Shown one piece after another: positions 51,231 to 59,007 of a DNA stretch of 64,000 bases (position 1 is the stretch's first letter; each line of letters opens with the position of its first letter). A model generated the notes under the pieces. That model saw nothing but the letters and a program-made list of their open reading frames with translations, was not told where the DNA came from and searched no databases. The stretch lies in contig NZ_AP022593.1 in assembly GCF_010731815.2 (NCBI RefSeq), positions 2,046,001-2,110,000 of the forward strand, read 5' to 3'. The position numbers and the translations under genes were made by a program. Source of the stretch: Mycolicibacterium arabiense (lineage in GTDB: Bacteria; Actinomycetota; Actinomycetes; Mycobacteriales; Mycobacteriaceae).

Positions 51231-52350
51231 TTCCGTGCTGACGGCCCAGGATCTTCGACCACGCCGCCACGAAGGCCTCGGCCGTCCGCGGTGTCGACCG
51301 CTCCTCGCGAGTGCGGTCGGCGTGCTTGCCCAGTTCGGTGACGCGGGCATCGTCGTCGACGAAGGACGCGATCGCCTCGGTGAAGCCGGGCGGCAACGCC
51401 TTCGGGTCGCCCTCGCCCATCGGCACCACCACCGCACCGGTCTCGGGGCCGAACTCGGCCAGCGATCCGTAGCCGGTGGCGATGATCGGGGTGCGGTACG
51501 CCAGGGCGTGCGCCGCCACCGACGACGCCGGGAAGGTGTCTGCGTAGAAGTGCCGCTTGCCGTAGGGAATCACGATGGCACGCACGGACTCGAAGAACGC
51601 GTCCTCTTCGGCTCCGTCGACCCCGCCGACGATCTCCACGCCGTCCATGCGTGGCAGCGCCTCGGTGCCGCGGCCCGCGACGCGGATCAGGATGTGGTCC
51701 GGCAGTTCCTTGCGGATCTGCTCGATCTGGTCGAAACCCTTGCCGCGGTAGACGAGTCCGAAGAACCCGATCGCCTTCGGCCGATCCTCGGCCGGCTTCA
51801 CGGTCGGCTTCTCGGCGACCCGGTACGGCACGTAGTGGGTGTGCGAGTTCGGGTACACCTGGTCGATGGACGCCTGGCCGGTCTTGCTCAGCGCGAAGAT
51901 GTCGCGTCGTCCGTTGACCCGTCCCTCGAGCCACCGCGAGAAGGGCCGCAGCGGGTAGTGGAAGCCGTGCATTAGCAGCTTGTGCTTCCCCACGAACCGG
52001 GTCCGGGCGATGAACCACAGCGCCTGGGGCGGGTCGTGCGCCGTCAGCGTGACCGGAATGCCCTTGAGACCGGCGATCGACCAGAACGGCGACAACATGC
52101 CGCACCCGATCTCGGAGTGCACCAGCACCTTGCCTGCCGGCCACGAGTCCACCAGGCTCCGGATCTGCCTGCGCACGTTGCGAACGTCGGCCCAGGTCTC
52201 GTCACCGGGTCCCGAGACCCGTACGCCCGCAACGTCACCGAAGTGCGGACGGAAGGCGGCGATCAGGTCCTCGGTGTAGTCGCCGATGGCGGTGACGTGG
52301 TTGCGCGGCCCGACGTAGATCAGGCGGTATTCCTTCAGGTCGACCGCCAT
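51223..52350 (-). CDS. GT4-like glycosyltransferase B
   Basis: The protein has 375 residues in the GT-B fold: RLIYVGPRNHVTAIGDYTEDL at the start, PVTLTAHDPPQ in the acceptor domain, and in the donor domain AIGFFGLVYRGKGFDQIEQI, then VIPYGKRHFYADTFPASSVAAHALAYRTPIIATGYGSLAEF. The usual GT4 E-x7-E motif is replaced by the TFPASS segment, so it belongs to a divergent branch. Its ATG shares one base with the acetyltransferase stop (TGATG). The sugar is unknown. Confidence 0.85.
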   Translation of the reverse strand: MAVDLKEYRLIYVGPRNHVTAIGDYTEDLIAAFRPHFGDVAGVRVSGPGDETWADVRNVRRQIRSLVDSWPAGKVLVHSEIGCGMLSPFWSIAGLKGIPVTLTAHDPPQALWFIARTRFVGKHKLLMHGFHYPLRPFSRWLEGRVNGRRDIFALSKTGQASIDQVYPNSHTHYVPYRVAEKPTVKPAEDRPKAIGFFGLVYRGKGFDQIEQIRKELPDHILIRVAGRGTEALPRMDGVEIVGGVDGAEEDAFFESVRAIVIPYGKRHFYADTFPASSVAAHALAYRTPIIATGYGSLAEFGPETGAVVVPMGEGDPKALPPGFTEAIASFVDDDARVTELGKHADRTREERSTPRTAEAFVAAWSKILGRQHGSD

Positions 52351-53030
52351 CAGAAGAACAGCGGGCGGTAAGGGCTGCTGTACTTCAGCGCCTCGGGGTT
52401 GCGCTTGGTCAGCACCTTGGCGGGCACGCCGCCGACGACCTCGAGTTCCTCGATGTCCTTGGTGACCACGGCGTGTGCCGCCACCACCGCGCCGCGCTTG
52501 ATGTGCGACGGCAGGATCATCGCCCGGCTGGCGATCCAGACGTAGTCCTCGATGACGGTCGGGATCGGCATGGGGAGGAAGTCAGGGTGGTTGATGTCGT
52601 GGCCGCCGCCCAGGATGTGGGTGTCGCTCGCGATGTTGACGTTGTCGCCGATCGAGATGCCTGCCCGCGAATCGAGGAAGCAGCGGAAACCGATGGTGGT
52701 GTAGTTGCCGATCGTGAGGAATTCGGGATCGAACACCGTGACACCGCGCATGAGCGTGGACTTCTTGCCGATCGTGGTGCCACCGACTATGCGCAGGAAG
52801 TTCTGCCGCACGAAGTGCGACGGGATGTAGGTGACCAGCATGTTGAACAGGATGGTGGCGATGCGGTTTCGGGCCTTGCGCGCGAACGTCATCCCCTGCA
52901 TCTTGTAGGCCACGACGCGGCCGTCCGGGCCCACTTCCCACTCGGGGTCCGGCGGCAACTTCAATCCCGGTGCGGCGGCCAGCTTCCTGGCCCGGTCTTC
53001 GGGATCTGCCTTGAACGGTTCTGGAATCAC
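52350..53030 (-). CDS. hexapeptide-repeat O-acetyltransferase (WcaF/maltose-acetyltransferase-like)
   Basis: The protein has 226 residues with an N-terminal helix, then left-handed beta-helix turns (IGNYTTIGFRCFLDSRAG, ISIGDNVNIASDTHILGGGHDIN). The catalytic His is expected in GGGHD. The C-terminal VVGGVPAKVLTKRNPEAL is typical of sugar O-acetyltransferases. It uses acetyl-CoA in the cytoplasm, probably on a nucleotide sugar or lipid-linked intermediate. The GTG overlaps the upstream dehydratase gene (GTGA). Confidence 0.88.
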   Translation of the reverse strand: MIPEPFKADPEDRARKLAAAPGLKLPPDPEWEVGPDGRVVAYKMQGMTFARKARNRIATILFNMLVTYIPSHFVRQNFLRIVGGTTIGKKSTLMRGVTVFDPEFLTIGNYTTIGFRCFLDSRAGISIGDNVNIASDTHILGGGHDINHPDFLPMPIPTVIEDYVWIASRAMILPSHIKRGAVVAAHAVVTKDIEELEVVGGVPAKVLTKRNPEALKYSSPYRPLFF

Positions 53031-53992
53031 GCGTCTCGCTCCTGGAGTAGATCGGAATCGACCATGCTGACCACTATTTCGTGGAAGGACTTGGTGGGCT
53101 TCCAGTTCAGGAGGTCCCACGCCTTCGTCGCGTCACCGACCATGGCGGGCCGGTCGGCGGGGCGGATCAGACTCTCGTCGGTGACCACCCTGTCCTGCCA
53201 GTCGCTGATGCCCGCTGCGGCGAAGGCGATTGCGACGAAGTCGGCTATCGAATGTGCCTGCCCGGTGGCGACGACGTAGTCGTCACCCACGCCCCGCACT
53301 GCCATCGCGTACATCGCATCGACGTAGTCCGGGGCCCAACCCCAGTCGCGCTGCACGCTCACGTCACCCAGGGTCAAGCCGGCCTGCCTGCCCGCGGCGA
53401 TCCGCGCGACGGCCTTGGTGATCTTGCGCGTCACGAACCGCTCGGGCCGCCGCGGCGACTCATGGCTGTAGAGGATCGCGTTGGCGGCCTGCAGGCCCCG
53501 GGCGCGGTAGATCTGGCACAGGTGATGGCCTAGCGCCTTGCCCGCTCCGTAGGGCGACGTTGGTGCCACGGCGGTGGTCTCGGTGTCCACGCCGCCCGGC
53601 GATCCCGCGAAGATCTCCTGGCTGGAGGCGTTGACGACGGTGATCTGCTCGCCGGTGCGGTCCTGGGTGCGCAGGCAGGCGTCGAGGATCGCGGCCGTGG
53701 TGAGTGCGTTGACCTCGGTGGCCTGTACCGGGTCGGCCCAGGACGCCGCGACCGACGACATCCCCGCGAGGTGGAACACCATGTCGGGTTCGATGTCGTC
53801 GAACAGAGCGGCGACCGCGTCCGTCCGCGTCAGCGCCGCCTCGTGCATGGTCACCTCGGGCCGAACCTCCGCGGCGTGAGCGAGCGAGCGCGTGATGCCG
53901 TGCACCCGGACGCCTTCGGCCAGAAGCAGTTCGGTGAGGTAGTGCCCGTCCTGTCCGGTGATGCCCGTGACGACGGCAGTCCTGACCGTCAT
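53027..53992 (-). CDS. GDP-mannose 4,6-dehydratase-like nucleotide-sugar dehydratase (extended SDR)
   Basis: The protein has 321 residues. AVVTGITGQDGHYLTELLL is the hallmark of GDP-mannose 4,6-dehydratases, with VFHLAGMSSVAASWADP, NASSQEIFAGSP and the catalytic TSPYGAGKALG (Tyr-x3-Lys). The segment YSHESPRRPERFVTRKI also matches GMD. It is 20-50 residues shorter than usual GMDs. It should give GDP-4-keto-6-deoxymannose, feeding on GDP-mannose from ManA, ManB and ManC in this window. No partner reductase is evident beside it. The ATG overlaps the upstream glycosyltransferase stop (ATGA). Confidence 0.85.
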   Translation of the reverse strand: MTVRTAVVTGITGQDGHYLTELLLAEGVRVHGITRSLAHAAEVRPEVTMHEAALTRTDAVAALFDDIEPDMVFHLAGMSSVAASWADPVQATEVNALTTAAILDACLRTQDRTGEQITVVNASSQEIFAGSPGGVDTETTAVAPTSPYGAGKALGHHLCQIYRARGLQAANAILYSHESPRRPERFVTRKITKAVARIAAGRQAGLTLGDVSVQRDWGWAPDYVDAMYAMAVRGVGDDYVVATGQAHSIADFVAIAFAAAGISDWQDRVVTDESLIRPADRPAMVGDATKAWDLLNWKPTKSFHEIVVSMVDSDLLQERDA

Positions 53993-55143
53993 GAGGGACG
54001 GGCCGCCAGCTCGTCGACCGCCGCGTGCAGGGCCGCGGAGTAGCGCTCCTCGGTGAACTGCTCGACGTGGAGCTTGACCTTGTCCGGGTCGAACGACGAG
54101 TTCTCGAACCGGTCGAGTGCCTCGGAGATCGACGCGGACTCCGGACTGTCGAAGTAGACGCCCGTGATGCCCTCGGCCACGGTGTCGAGGAAGCCGCCCC
54201 ACCGCAGCACGACGCTGGGCCTGCCCCAGACACCGGCCTCGATGGGGGTCAGGCCGAAGTCCTCGTAGCTCGCTGCGACCAGCGCGCGACTGTGCTGGTA
54301 GAGCCAGGACATCTGAGCGTCGGTCAGATCGGACAGCATCAGCACGTTCGGCGTCTTCGTCGCCGCGATGCGTTCGGCGTCGGGACCGCGCCCGACCACG
54401 ACGAGGCGTTGCGGCCTGCCCGCAAACGCCCCGACCACGGCGTCGACGTTCTTGTACGGGAGCAGACGCGAGACGCAGAGGTAGAAGGCCTCGTCGGGAT
54501 CCTCACCGCCCAGCCAGTCAACGAGTTCGGGTACCGGCTCGGTGGCGCCCGAACGCGTCATCGCGACCGGCGACGGCAGCACGTCGGCGGAGATTCCGTA
54601 GGCGTCGGCGATGCGCTGCTGGATCACGGTGGACACCGCGAGGTAGCGGTCGCACGACGCGGCGGCGCGACGATCCCAGGCCCGCAGGTAACCCGACGTG
54701 GCGGCCAACACGGCACGCTTTGCCAGACCTGCGTCGTCGCCGAGGTACTTGTCCTGGAAGTATAGCCAGCGCGCCGGCGAGTGGCAGTGCACCAGCTTGC
54801 GGCCGGTGGTCTGGAACCCGTGCGCCCACCCGCTGGAACTGGTCACGACCACGTCGGCGTCGATCTTGATCGAGTTCGCGGCCAGCGGCAGGATCGGCAG
54901 CGCCGCGCGGTGGTACCTGCGGAAGAGCCCGATGCCGTTGATGCGAGATACGCGAATGTCGCGCTCAGCGAATTCCGGATAAGTGTTCTCGGGGTCGTAC
55001 AGCAACGTATAAATCGGCGCATCCGGAAAGGCGCGGCTCATCGAGAGCACTACCTTCTCCGCACCGCCGCGTTGCGTCAGATAATCGTGCGCAATCGCTA
55101 CGCGAGGTGCGTCAGAGCCGCTTGAAGCACGGTCTTGACGCAC
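53989..55143 (-). CDS. GT4-family glycosyltransferase C
   Basis: The protein has 384 residues. IAHDYLTQRGGAEKVVLSMSRAFPDAPIYTLLYD is the N-terminal signature of WcaC/RfaB-like transferases; the donor domain has LCVSRLLPYKNVDAVVGAF and SYEDFGLTPIEAGVWGRPSVVL (E-x7-E). This group often works on mannosyl residues. The GTG at 55143 was chosen because GGAAGGA lies eight bases upstream, although open frame continues further. It is first in the minus-strand operon 55143-48925, so the main promoter should lie in 55144-55347. Confidence 0.9.
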   Translation of the reverse strand: MRQDRASSGSDAPRVAIAHDYLTQRGGAEKVVLSMSRAFPDAPIYTLLYDPENTYPEFAERDIRVSRINGIGLFRRYHRAALPILPLAANSIKIDADVVVTSSSGWAHGFQTTGRKLVHCHSPARWLYFQDKYLGDDAGLAKRAVLAATSGYLRAWDRRAAASCDRYLAVSTVIQQRIADAYGISADVLPSPVAMTRSGATEPVPELVDWLGGEDPDEAFYLCVSRLLPYKNVDAVVGAFAGRPQRLVVVGRGPDAERIAATKTPNVLMLSDLTDAQMSWLYQHSRALVAASYEDFGLTPIEAGVWGRPSVVLRWGGFLDTVAEGITGVYFDSPESASISEALDRFENSSFDPDKVKLHVEQFTEERYSAALHAAVDELAARPS

Positions 55144-55279
55144 AGCGGAGTTCCTTCCGAAATTCTTTGTTCCGAGGTTGCCACGGCGTGTCGTTGGAGG
55201 CGCGCCGAATGCTGGATACATGAAACAGCAAAAAGGGTTTGACGACAACTCCCGGCAAACTTTCGCAGGTGGGATCGGT

Positions 55280-55295
55280 GCGCCGCCAGCGGCGC
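55280..55295. terminator. perfect GC hairpin in the accD5 upstream region
   Basis: GCGCCGC and GCGGCGC (7-bp arms) pair around the loop CA, about 52 bp before accD5. There is no T tract. It may insulate accD5 from the divergent glycosyltransferase operon or be a protein-binding palindrome. The rest of 55144-55347 holds no coding sequence. Confidence 0.35.
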
Positions 55296-55308
55296 GCGGT
55301 GCAGCCGA

Positions 55309-55339
55309 TTGAGTCATCGCCGGAGCCAGTCGATAGCAT
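55309..55339 (+). promoter_or_regulatory. accD5 promoter, leaderless type
   Basis: TTGAGT (55309-55314) is a possible -35 and TAGCAT (55334-55339) fits the TANNNT -10, ending eight bases before the ATG at 55348. No Shine-Dalgarno precedes that ATG. Confidence 0.5.
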
Positions 55340-55347
55340 CCCTAGTC

Positions 55348-56985
55348 ATGACGAGCGTTGCGGGGACTTCTCAGCCGGCCGAGAGCCACGAGATCGACAT
55401 CCACACCACCGCGGGCAAGCTGGCCGACCTGCGCAAGCGCGCCGAAGAGGCGCTGCACCCGGTCGGCGAGACAGCCGTCGAGAAGACGCATGCCAAGGGC
55501 AAGCTGACCGCGCGTGAGCGCATCCTCGCCCTGCTCGACGAGGGTTCGTTCGTCGAACTCGACGCGCTGGCACGGCATCGCAGCACCAATTTCGGCCTAC
55601 AGCAGAACCGTCCGGTCGGCGACGGCGTCGTCACCGGCTACGGCACGATCGACGGCCGTGACGTCTGCATCTTCAGCCAGGACGCCACGGTGTTCGGCGG
55701 CAGCCTCGGCGAGGTGTACGGCGAGAAGATCGTCAAGGTGCAGCAACTGGCCATCAAGACGGGCCGCCCTCTGATCGGCATCAACGACGGAGCAGGCGCT
55801 CGCATCCAGGAGGGCGTGGTCTCGCTCGGCCTGTACAGCCAGATCTTCCGCAACAACATCCTGGCCTCGGGCGTCGTGCCGCAGATCTCACTGATCATGG
55901 GCGCAGCGGCCGGTGGGCACGTCTACTCCCCCGCGCTGACCGACTTCGTGATCATGGTCGACCAGACCAGCCAGATGTTCATCACCGGCCCCGACGTCAT
56001 CAAGACCGTCACCGGTGAGGACGTCACGATGGAGGAGCTGGGTGGCGCGCACACCCACATGGCGAAGTCGGGAACCGCGCACTACGTCGCCTCCGGCGAG
56101 CAGGACGCCTTCGACTACGTCCGCGACCTGCTGTCGTACCTGCCCAGCAACAACTACGCCGACGCGCCGCGCTACCCGGCCCCGCCGCACCCGGGCGCCA
56201 TCGAGGACAACCTCAACGAGGAAGACCTCGAACTCGACACCCTCATCCCCGATTCGCCGAACCAGCCGTACGACATGCACGAGGTCATCTCGCGCATCCT
56301 CGACGACGACGAGTTCCTCGAGGTGCAGGAGGGTTACGCCCAGAACATCATCGTCGGCTTCGGCCGCGTCGACGGTCGTCCGGTGGGCATCGTCGCCAAC
56401 CAGCCGACGCAGTTCGCAGGCTGCCTCGACATCAACGCCTCGGAGAAGGCCGCGCGGTTCATCCGCACGTGTGACTGCTTCAACATCCCGATCGTCCTGC
56501 TCGTCGACGTGCCCGGGTTCCTGCCGGGCACCGACCAGGAGTTCAACGGCATCATCCGGCGCGGCGCCAAGCTGCTGTACGCCTACGGCGAGGCGACCGT
56601 CGCGAAGGTCACCGTCATCACCCGCAAGTCCTACGGCGGTGCCTACTGCGTCATGGGGTCCAAGGACATGGGCGCCGACGTCGTCGTCGCGTGGCCGTCG
56701 GCACAGATCGCCGTCATGGGCGCCTCGGGTGCTGTCGGGTTCGTCTACCGCCAGCAGCTCAAGCAGGCCGCTGCCGAGGGCCAGGACGTCGACGCGCTCC
56801 GTCTGCAGCTGCAGCAGGAGTACGAGGACACGTTGGTGAACCCGTACATCGCCGCCGAGCGCGGCTACGTGGACGCCGTGATCCCGCCGTCACACACCCG
56901 CGGCTACGTCGCCACCTCGCTGCGGCTGCTGGAGCGCAAGATCAGCCAGATCCCGCCGAAGAAGCACGGCAACATTCCGCTGTGA
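55348..56985 (+). CDS. accD5: propionyl/acyl-CoA carboxylase beta subunit AccD5
   Basis: This carboxyltransferase subunit makes methylmalonyl-CoA (and longer substrates) for methyl-branched lipids and mycolates. It has 545 residues against about 548 in M. tuberculosis. Features include [32 protein letters not shown] and [16 protein letters not shown] in the N-terminal half, and [27 protein letters not shown] with [17 protein letters not shown] in the C-terminal half. It works with AccA3 and AccE5, both encoded nearby. The start is supported by a -10 hexamer eight bases upstream. Confidence 0.97.
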   Translation: MTSVAGTSQPAESHEIDIHTTAGKLADLRKRAEEALHPVGETAVEKTHAKGKLTARERILALLDEGSFVELDALARHRSTNFGLQQNRPVGDGVVTGYGTIDGRDVCIFSQDATVFGGSLGEVYGEKIVKVQQLAIKTGRPLIGINDGAGARIQEGVVSLGLYSQIFRNNILASGVVPQISLIMGAAAGGHVYSPALTDFVIMVDQTSQMFITGPDVIKTVTGEDVTMEELGGAHTHMAKSGTAHYVASGEQDAFDYVRDLLSYLPSNNYADAPRYPAPPHPGAIEDNLNEEDLELDTLIPDSPNQPYDMHEVISRILDDDEFLEVQEGYAQNIIVGFGRVDGRPVGIVANQPTQFAGCLDINASEKAARFIRTCDCFNIPIVLLVDVPGFLPGTDQEFNGIIRRGAKLLYAYGEATVAKVTVITRKSYGGAYCVMGSKDMGADVVVAWPSAQIAVMGASGAVGFVYRQQLKQAAAEGQDVDALRLQLQQEYEDTLVNPYIAAERGYVDAVIPPSHTRGYVATSLRLLERKISQIPPKKHGNIPL

Positions 56986-57042
56986 CCGAGCAGACTCAGT
57001 GACCGAGGAGAGTTCCGTGACCGACGAGGCTCCAGTGACCGA
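56982..57042 (+). repeat. repeated GTGACCGA start-region motif between accD5 and accE5
   Basis: GTGACCGA occurs at 56982, 56999, 57017 and 57035, spaced 17, 18 and 18 bp. The first copy overlaps the accD5 stop and opens a six-codon frame (MTEQTQ) whose TGA overlaps the GTG at 56999. The other three are in one frame, so accE5 could start at any of them. Confidence 0.6.
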
Positions 57043-57289
57043 CGCCAGCGCGCCCGAATACGTCTCCGCGGCAAGCGAACCCGTGATCCAGGTGCTCAAG
57101 GGTCAGCCCACCGACGACGAGGTCGCGGCGCTGGTGGCCGTGCTCGCCGGCGCGTCGAACGGCGTCACGTCCGCCGACCTCGAGGCCCACGAGCGGGACC
57201 TGTGGGGCCATCCGGTCGACCGGCTGCGCTACTCGATCTTCAGCTGGCAGAAGGTCACTCTGGTGGAACGCATGCACCTGCGTCGATGA
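56999..57289 (+). CDS. accE5: acyl-CoA carboxylase epsilon subunit AccE5
   Basis: This small regulatory subunit of the AccA3-AccD5 complex stabilises the holoenzyme. It has 96 residues, much shorter than the 177 of M. tuberculosis, with the conserved [23 protein letters not shown] and a C-terminal [28 protein letters not shown]. The long disordered N-terminus of the tuberculosis protein is missing. The start is ambiguous among three in-frame GTG codons. The stop overlaps the maf ATG (ATGA). Confidence 0.9.
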   Translation: MTEESSVTDEAPVTDASAPEYVSAASEPVIQVLKGQPTDDEVAALVAVLAGASNGVTSADLEAHERDLWGHPVDRLRYSIFSWQKVTLVERMHLRR

Positions 57290-57918
57290 CGCGGGTCGTG
57301 TTGGGCTCGGCCTCCTCCGGCCGGCTCAAGGTGCTGCGCAGCGCGGGCATCGATCCCCTGGTCGTGGTCTCCGGCGTCGACGAGGACGCCGTGATGGCCG
57401 CGCTCCCAACCGATTCGAGTCCGGCCGCCGTCACCACCGCGCTGGCGGTCGCGAAGGCGGAGGCCGTCGCGGCGGTCGTGGACCCGGCGGTCGCGGCGGA
57501 CTGCGTGGTGATCGGCTGCGATTCGATGCTCTTCCGCGACGGCGAACTGTGGGGCAAGCCCGCGACCGAGTCGGCGGCCATTGAGGGTTGGCGAGCGATG
57601 GCCGGGCGGTCGGGCCAGCTCTACACCGGTCACAGCGTGATTCGCCTGCGCGACAACGCGATCGCGAGTCAAGCCGCCGATCACACGGTGACGACCGTCC
57701 ACTTCGGCACCCCCCCGGCCGACGATCTGGCCGCCTACGTCCGCAGCGGTGAACCCGTCGCGGTCGCGGGCGGCTTCACGCTCGACGGTCTCGGCGGCTG
57801 GTTCGTCGAGGGCGTCGACGGTGATCCCTCCGCGGTCATCGGCATCGGCCTGCCACTGACCCGGCGCCTGTTCGACCGGGTAGGCCTCACGATCGCCGAC
57901 CTGTGGCGGGACAACTAG
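57286..57918 (+). CDS. maf: Maf-family nucleoside triphosphate pyrophosphatase
   Basis: The protein has 210 residues and hydrolyses non-canonical or methylated NTPs. It opens with [19 protein letters not shown], has the catalytic IGCDSMLF (Asp) with KP in WGKPATE, and ends in [22 protein letters not shown]. The insert [21 protein letters not shown] is usual for actinobacteria. It is coupled to accE5 by an ATGA overlap, the same order as Rv3280-Rv3282. Confidence 0.93.
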   Translation: MTRVVLGSASSGRLKVLRSAGIDPLVVVSGVDEDAVMAALPTDSSPAAVTTALAVAKAEAVAAVVDPAVAADCVVIGCDSMLFRDGELWGKPATESAAIEGWRAMAGRSGQLYTGHSVIRLRDNAIASQAADHTVTTVHFGTPPADDLAAYVRSGEPVAVAGGFTLDGLGGWFVEGVDGDPSAVIGIGLPLTRRLFDRVGLTIADLWRDN

Positions 57919-57952
57919 CCAGCCTTCCGCCGCGCCGAACGTAGGTTACCGC

Positions 57953-57975
57953 CACGGTTTTCGCGCGAAACCGTG
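57953..57975. terminator. bidirectional hairpin terminator between maf and the epimerase gene
   Basis: CACGGTTT (57953-57960) pairs with AAACCGTG (57968-57975) around TCGCGCG, leaving T-rich and A-rich flanks on the two strands. It lies 34 bp after the maf stop and 42 bp after the convergent epimerase stop. Confidence 0.65.
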
Positions 57976-58017
57976 ACAGAACCCGACGATCGGCGAGAGC
58001 ACGCCCGGAAACGAGCG

Positions 58018-59007
58018 CTACATCAACTCGTTGGCGGGCTTGTCGTTGCGGTGCTCGCGGTACCACGCCACCGTGCGCTCGAGGCCTTCGTCGAGGTTGG
58101 TCACCGGGGACCAGCCGAGGCCGCGCATCTTCGTGATGTCGGCGCAGCGCCGCGGGGTGCCGCCGTACTGGATGGGGCCGGGGCGGATGTCCAGGTCGAC
58201 GCCGACGATGGTCCCGATGCGGTGCGCGAGGTCCCGGATCGAGACCTCCTCGTCGCTACCGATGTGGTAGATCTCGCGGTGTCCGCCCTTGTCGTACATC
58301 GTGAGGATGCCCTCGACGACGTCGTCGACGTAGCAGAACGACCGCGTTTCACTGCCGTCGCCCTGAATGTCGAACGGCGCCTTGCCTTCTGGGTGGGCAT
58401 CCTGGGCATCGAGGGCACGCATGATGAACTGCGGCTCGACGTGCTTCCAGCCCATGTTCGGCCCGAACACGTTGTGCGGCCGGAAGACCTGCACCTGCCG
58501 GTAGTGCTCGCGACCGTAGTTGAACGCGATCAGCTCGCTGACGATCTTCCCGCCGCCGTAGGAGTACCGGGGGTTGAGGCTGTCGGGCAGCATCAGCGGG
58601 ATGGTCTCCGGCGTCGGGATGACGGCGGGGGTCTGGTAGACCTCGGCGGTCGAGGCGAACACCAGGTCGGGTACGCCCACGGCGCGGCCTGCGTTCGCGA
58701 CGGCCATCGCCCCGAGCATGCCGACCTCGAGGACGAGTTCGGGTTGGGTGTAGAAGTTCTCGGTGCCGTTGATCGCTGCGAGGTGCATCACGACCTCGGC
58801 GCCGGCGAATGCCTTCTCCAGCGCGGCCTGGTCGCGGACGTCGCAGGTGTGCAGTTCGACGTCGTCGGCGACCTCGGCGAAGCGGCTGGCATCGCCGCGG
58901 ACCATGTTGTCGACCACCACGACGTCCCAGCCGTCGTGCACCAGGCGCTTGACGAGGTAGGCGCCGATGAAGCCACCGCCTCCGGTGACGACGACGCGCT
59001 TACCCAC
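58018..59007 (-). CDS. NAD-dependent nucleotide-sugar epimerase/dehydratase (extended SDR)
   Basis: The protein has 329 residues. VVVTGGGGFIGAYLVKRL binds NAD; MHLAAINGTENFYTQPE, STAEVYQTPAVIPTPE and the catalytic RYSYGGGKIVSE (Tyr-x3-Lys) follow. The FRPHNVFGPNMGWKHVEPQFI segment and PRRCADITKMRGLGWSP are typical of UDP-sugar 4-epimerases and UDP-glucuronate decarboxylases. The GTG overlaps the dehydrogenase stop by eight bases, so it probably acts on the product of that enzyme, for example 4-epimerisation or decarboxylation of a UDP-uronate. Exact specificity cannot be read from sequence. M. tuberculosis has nothing at this position. Confidence 0.85.
   Translation of the reverse strand: MGKRVVVTGGGGFIGAYLVKRLVHDGWDVVVVDNMVRGDASRFAEVADDVELHTCDVRDQAALEKAFAGAEVVMHLAAINGTENFYTQPELVLEVGMLGAMAVANAGRAVGVPDLVFASTAEVYQTPAVIPTPETIPLMLPDSLNPRYSYGGGKIVSELIAFNYGREHYRQVQVFRPHNVFGPNMGWKHVEPQFIMRALDAQDAHPEGKAPFDIQGDGSETRSFCYVDDVVEGILTMYDKGGHREIYHIGSDEEVSIRDLAHRIGTIVGVDLDIRPGPIQYGGTPRRCADITKMRGLGWSPVTNLDEGLERTVAWYREHRNDKPANELM

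Noticed and set aside
32931..55143. Genomic island or prophage with defined ends
   Set aside because: No integrase, transposase, tRNA gene, att-like direct repeats or clear base-composition break was seen at either end.
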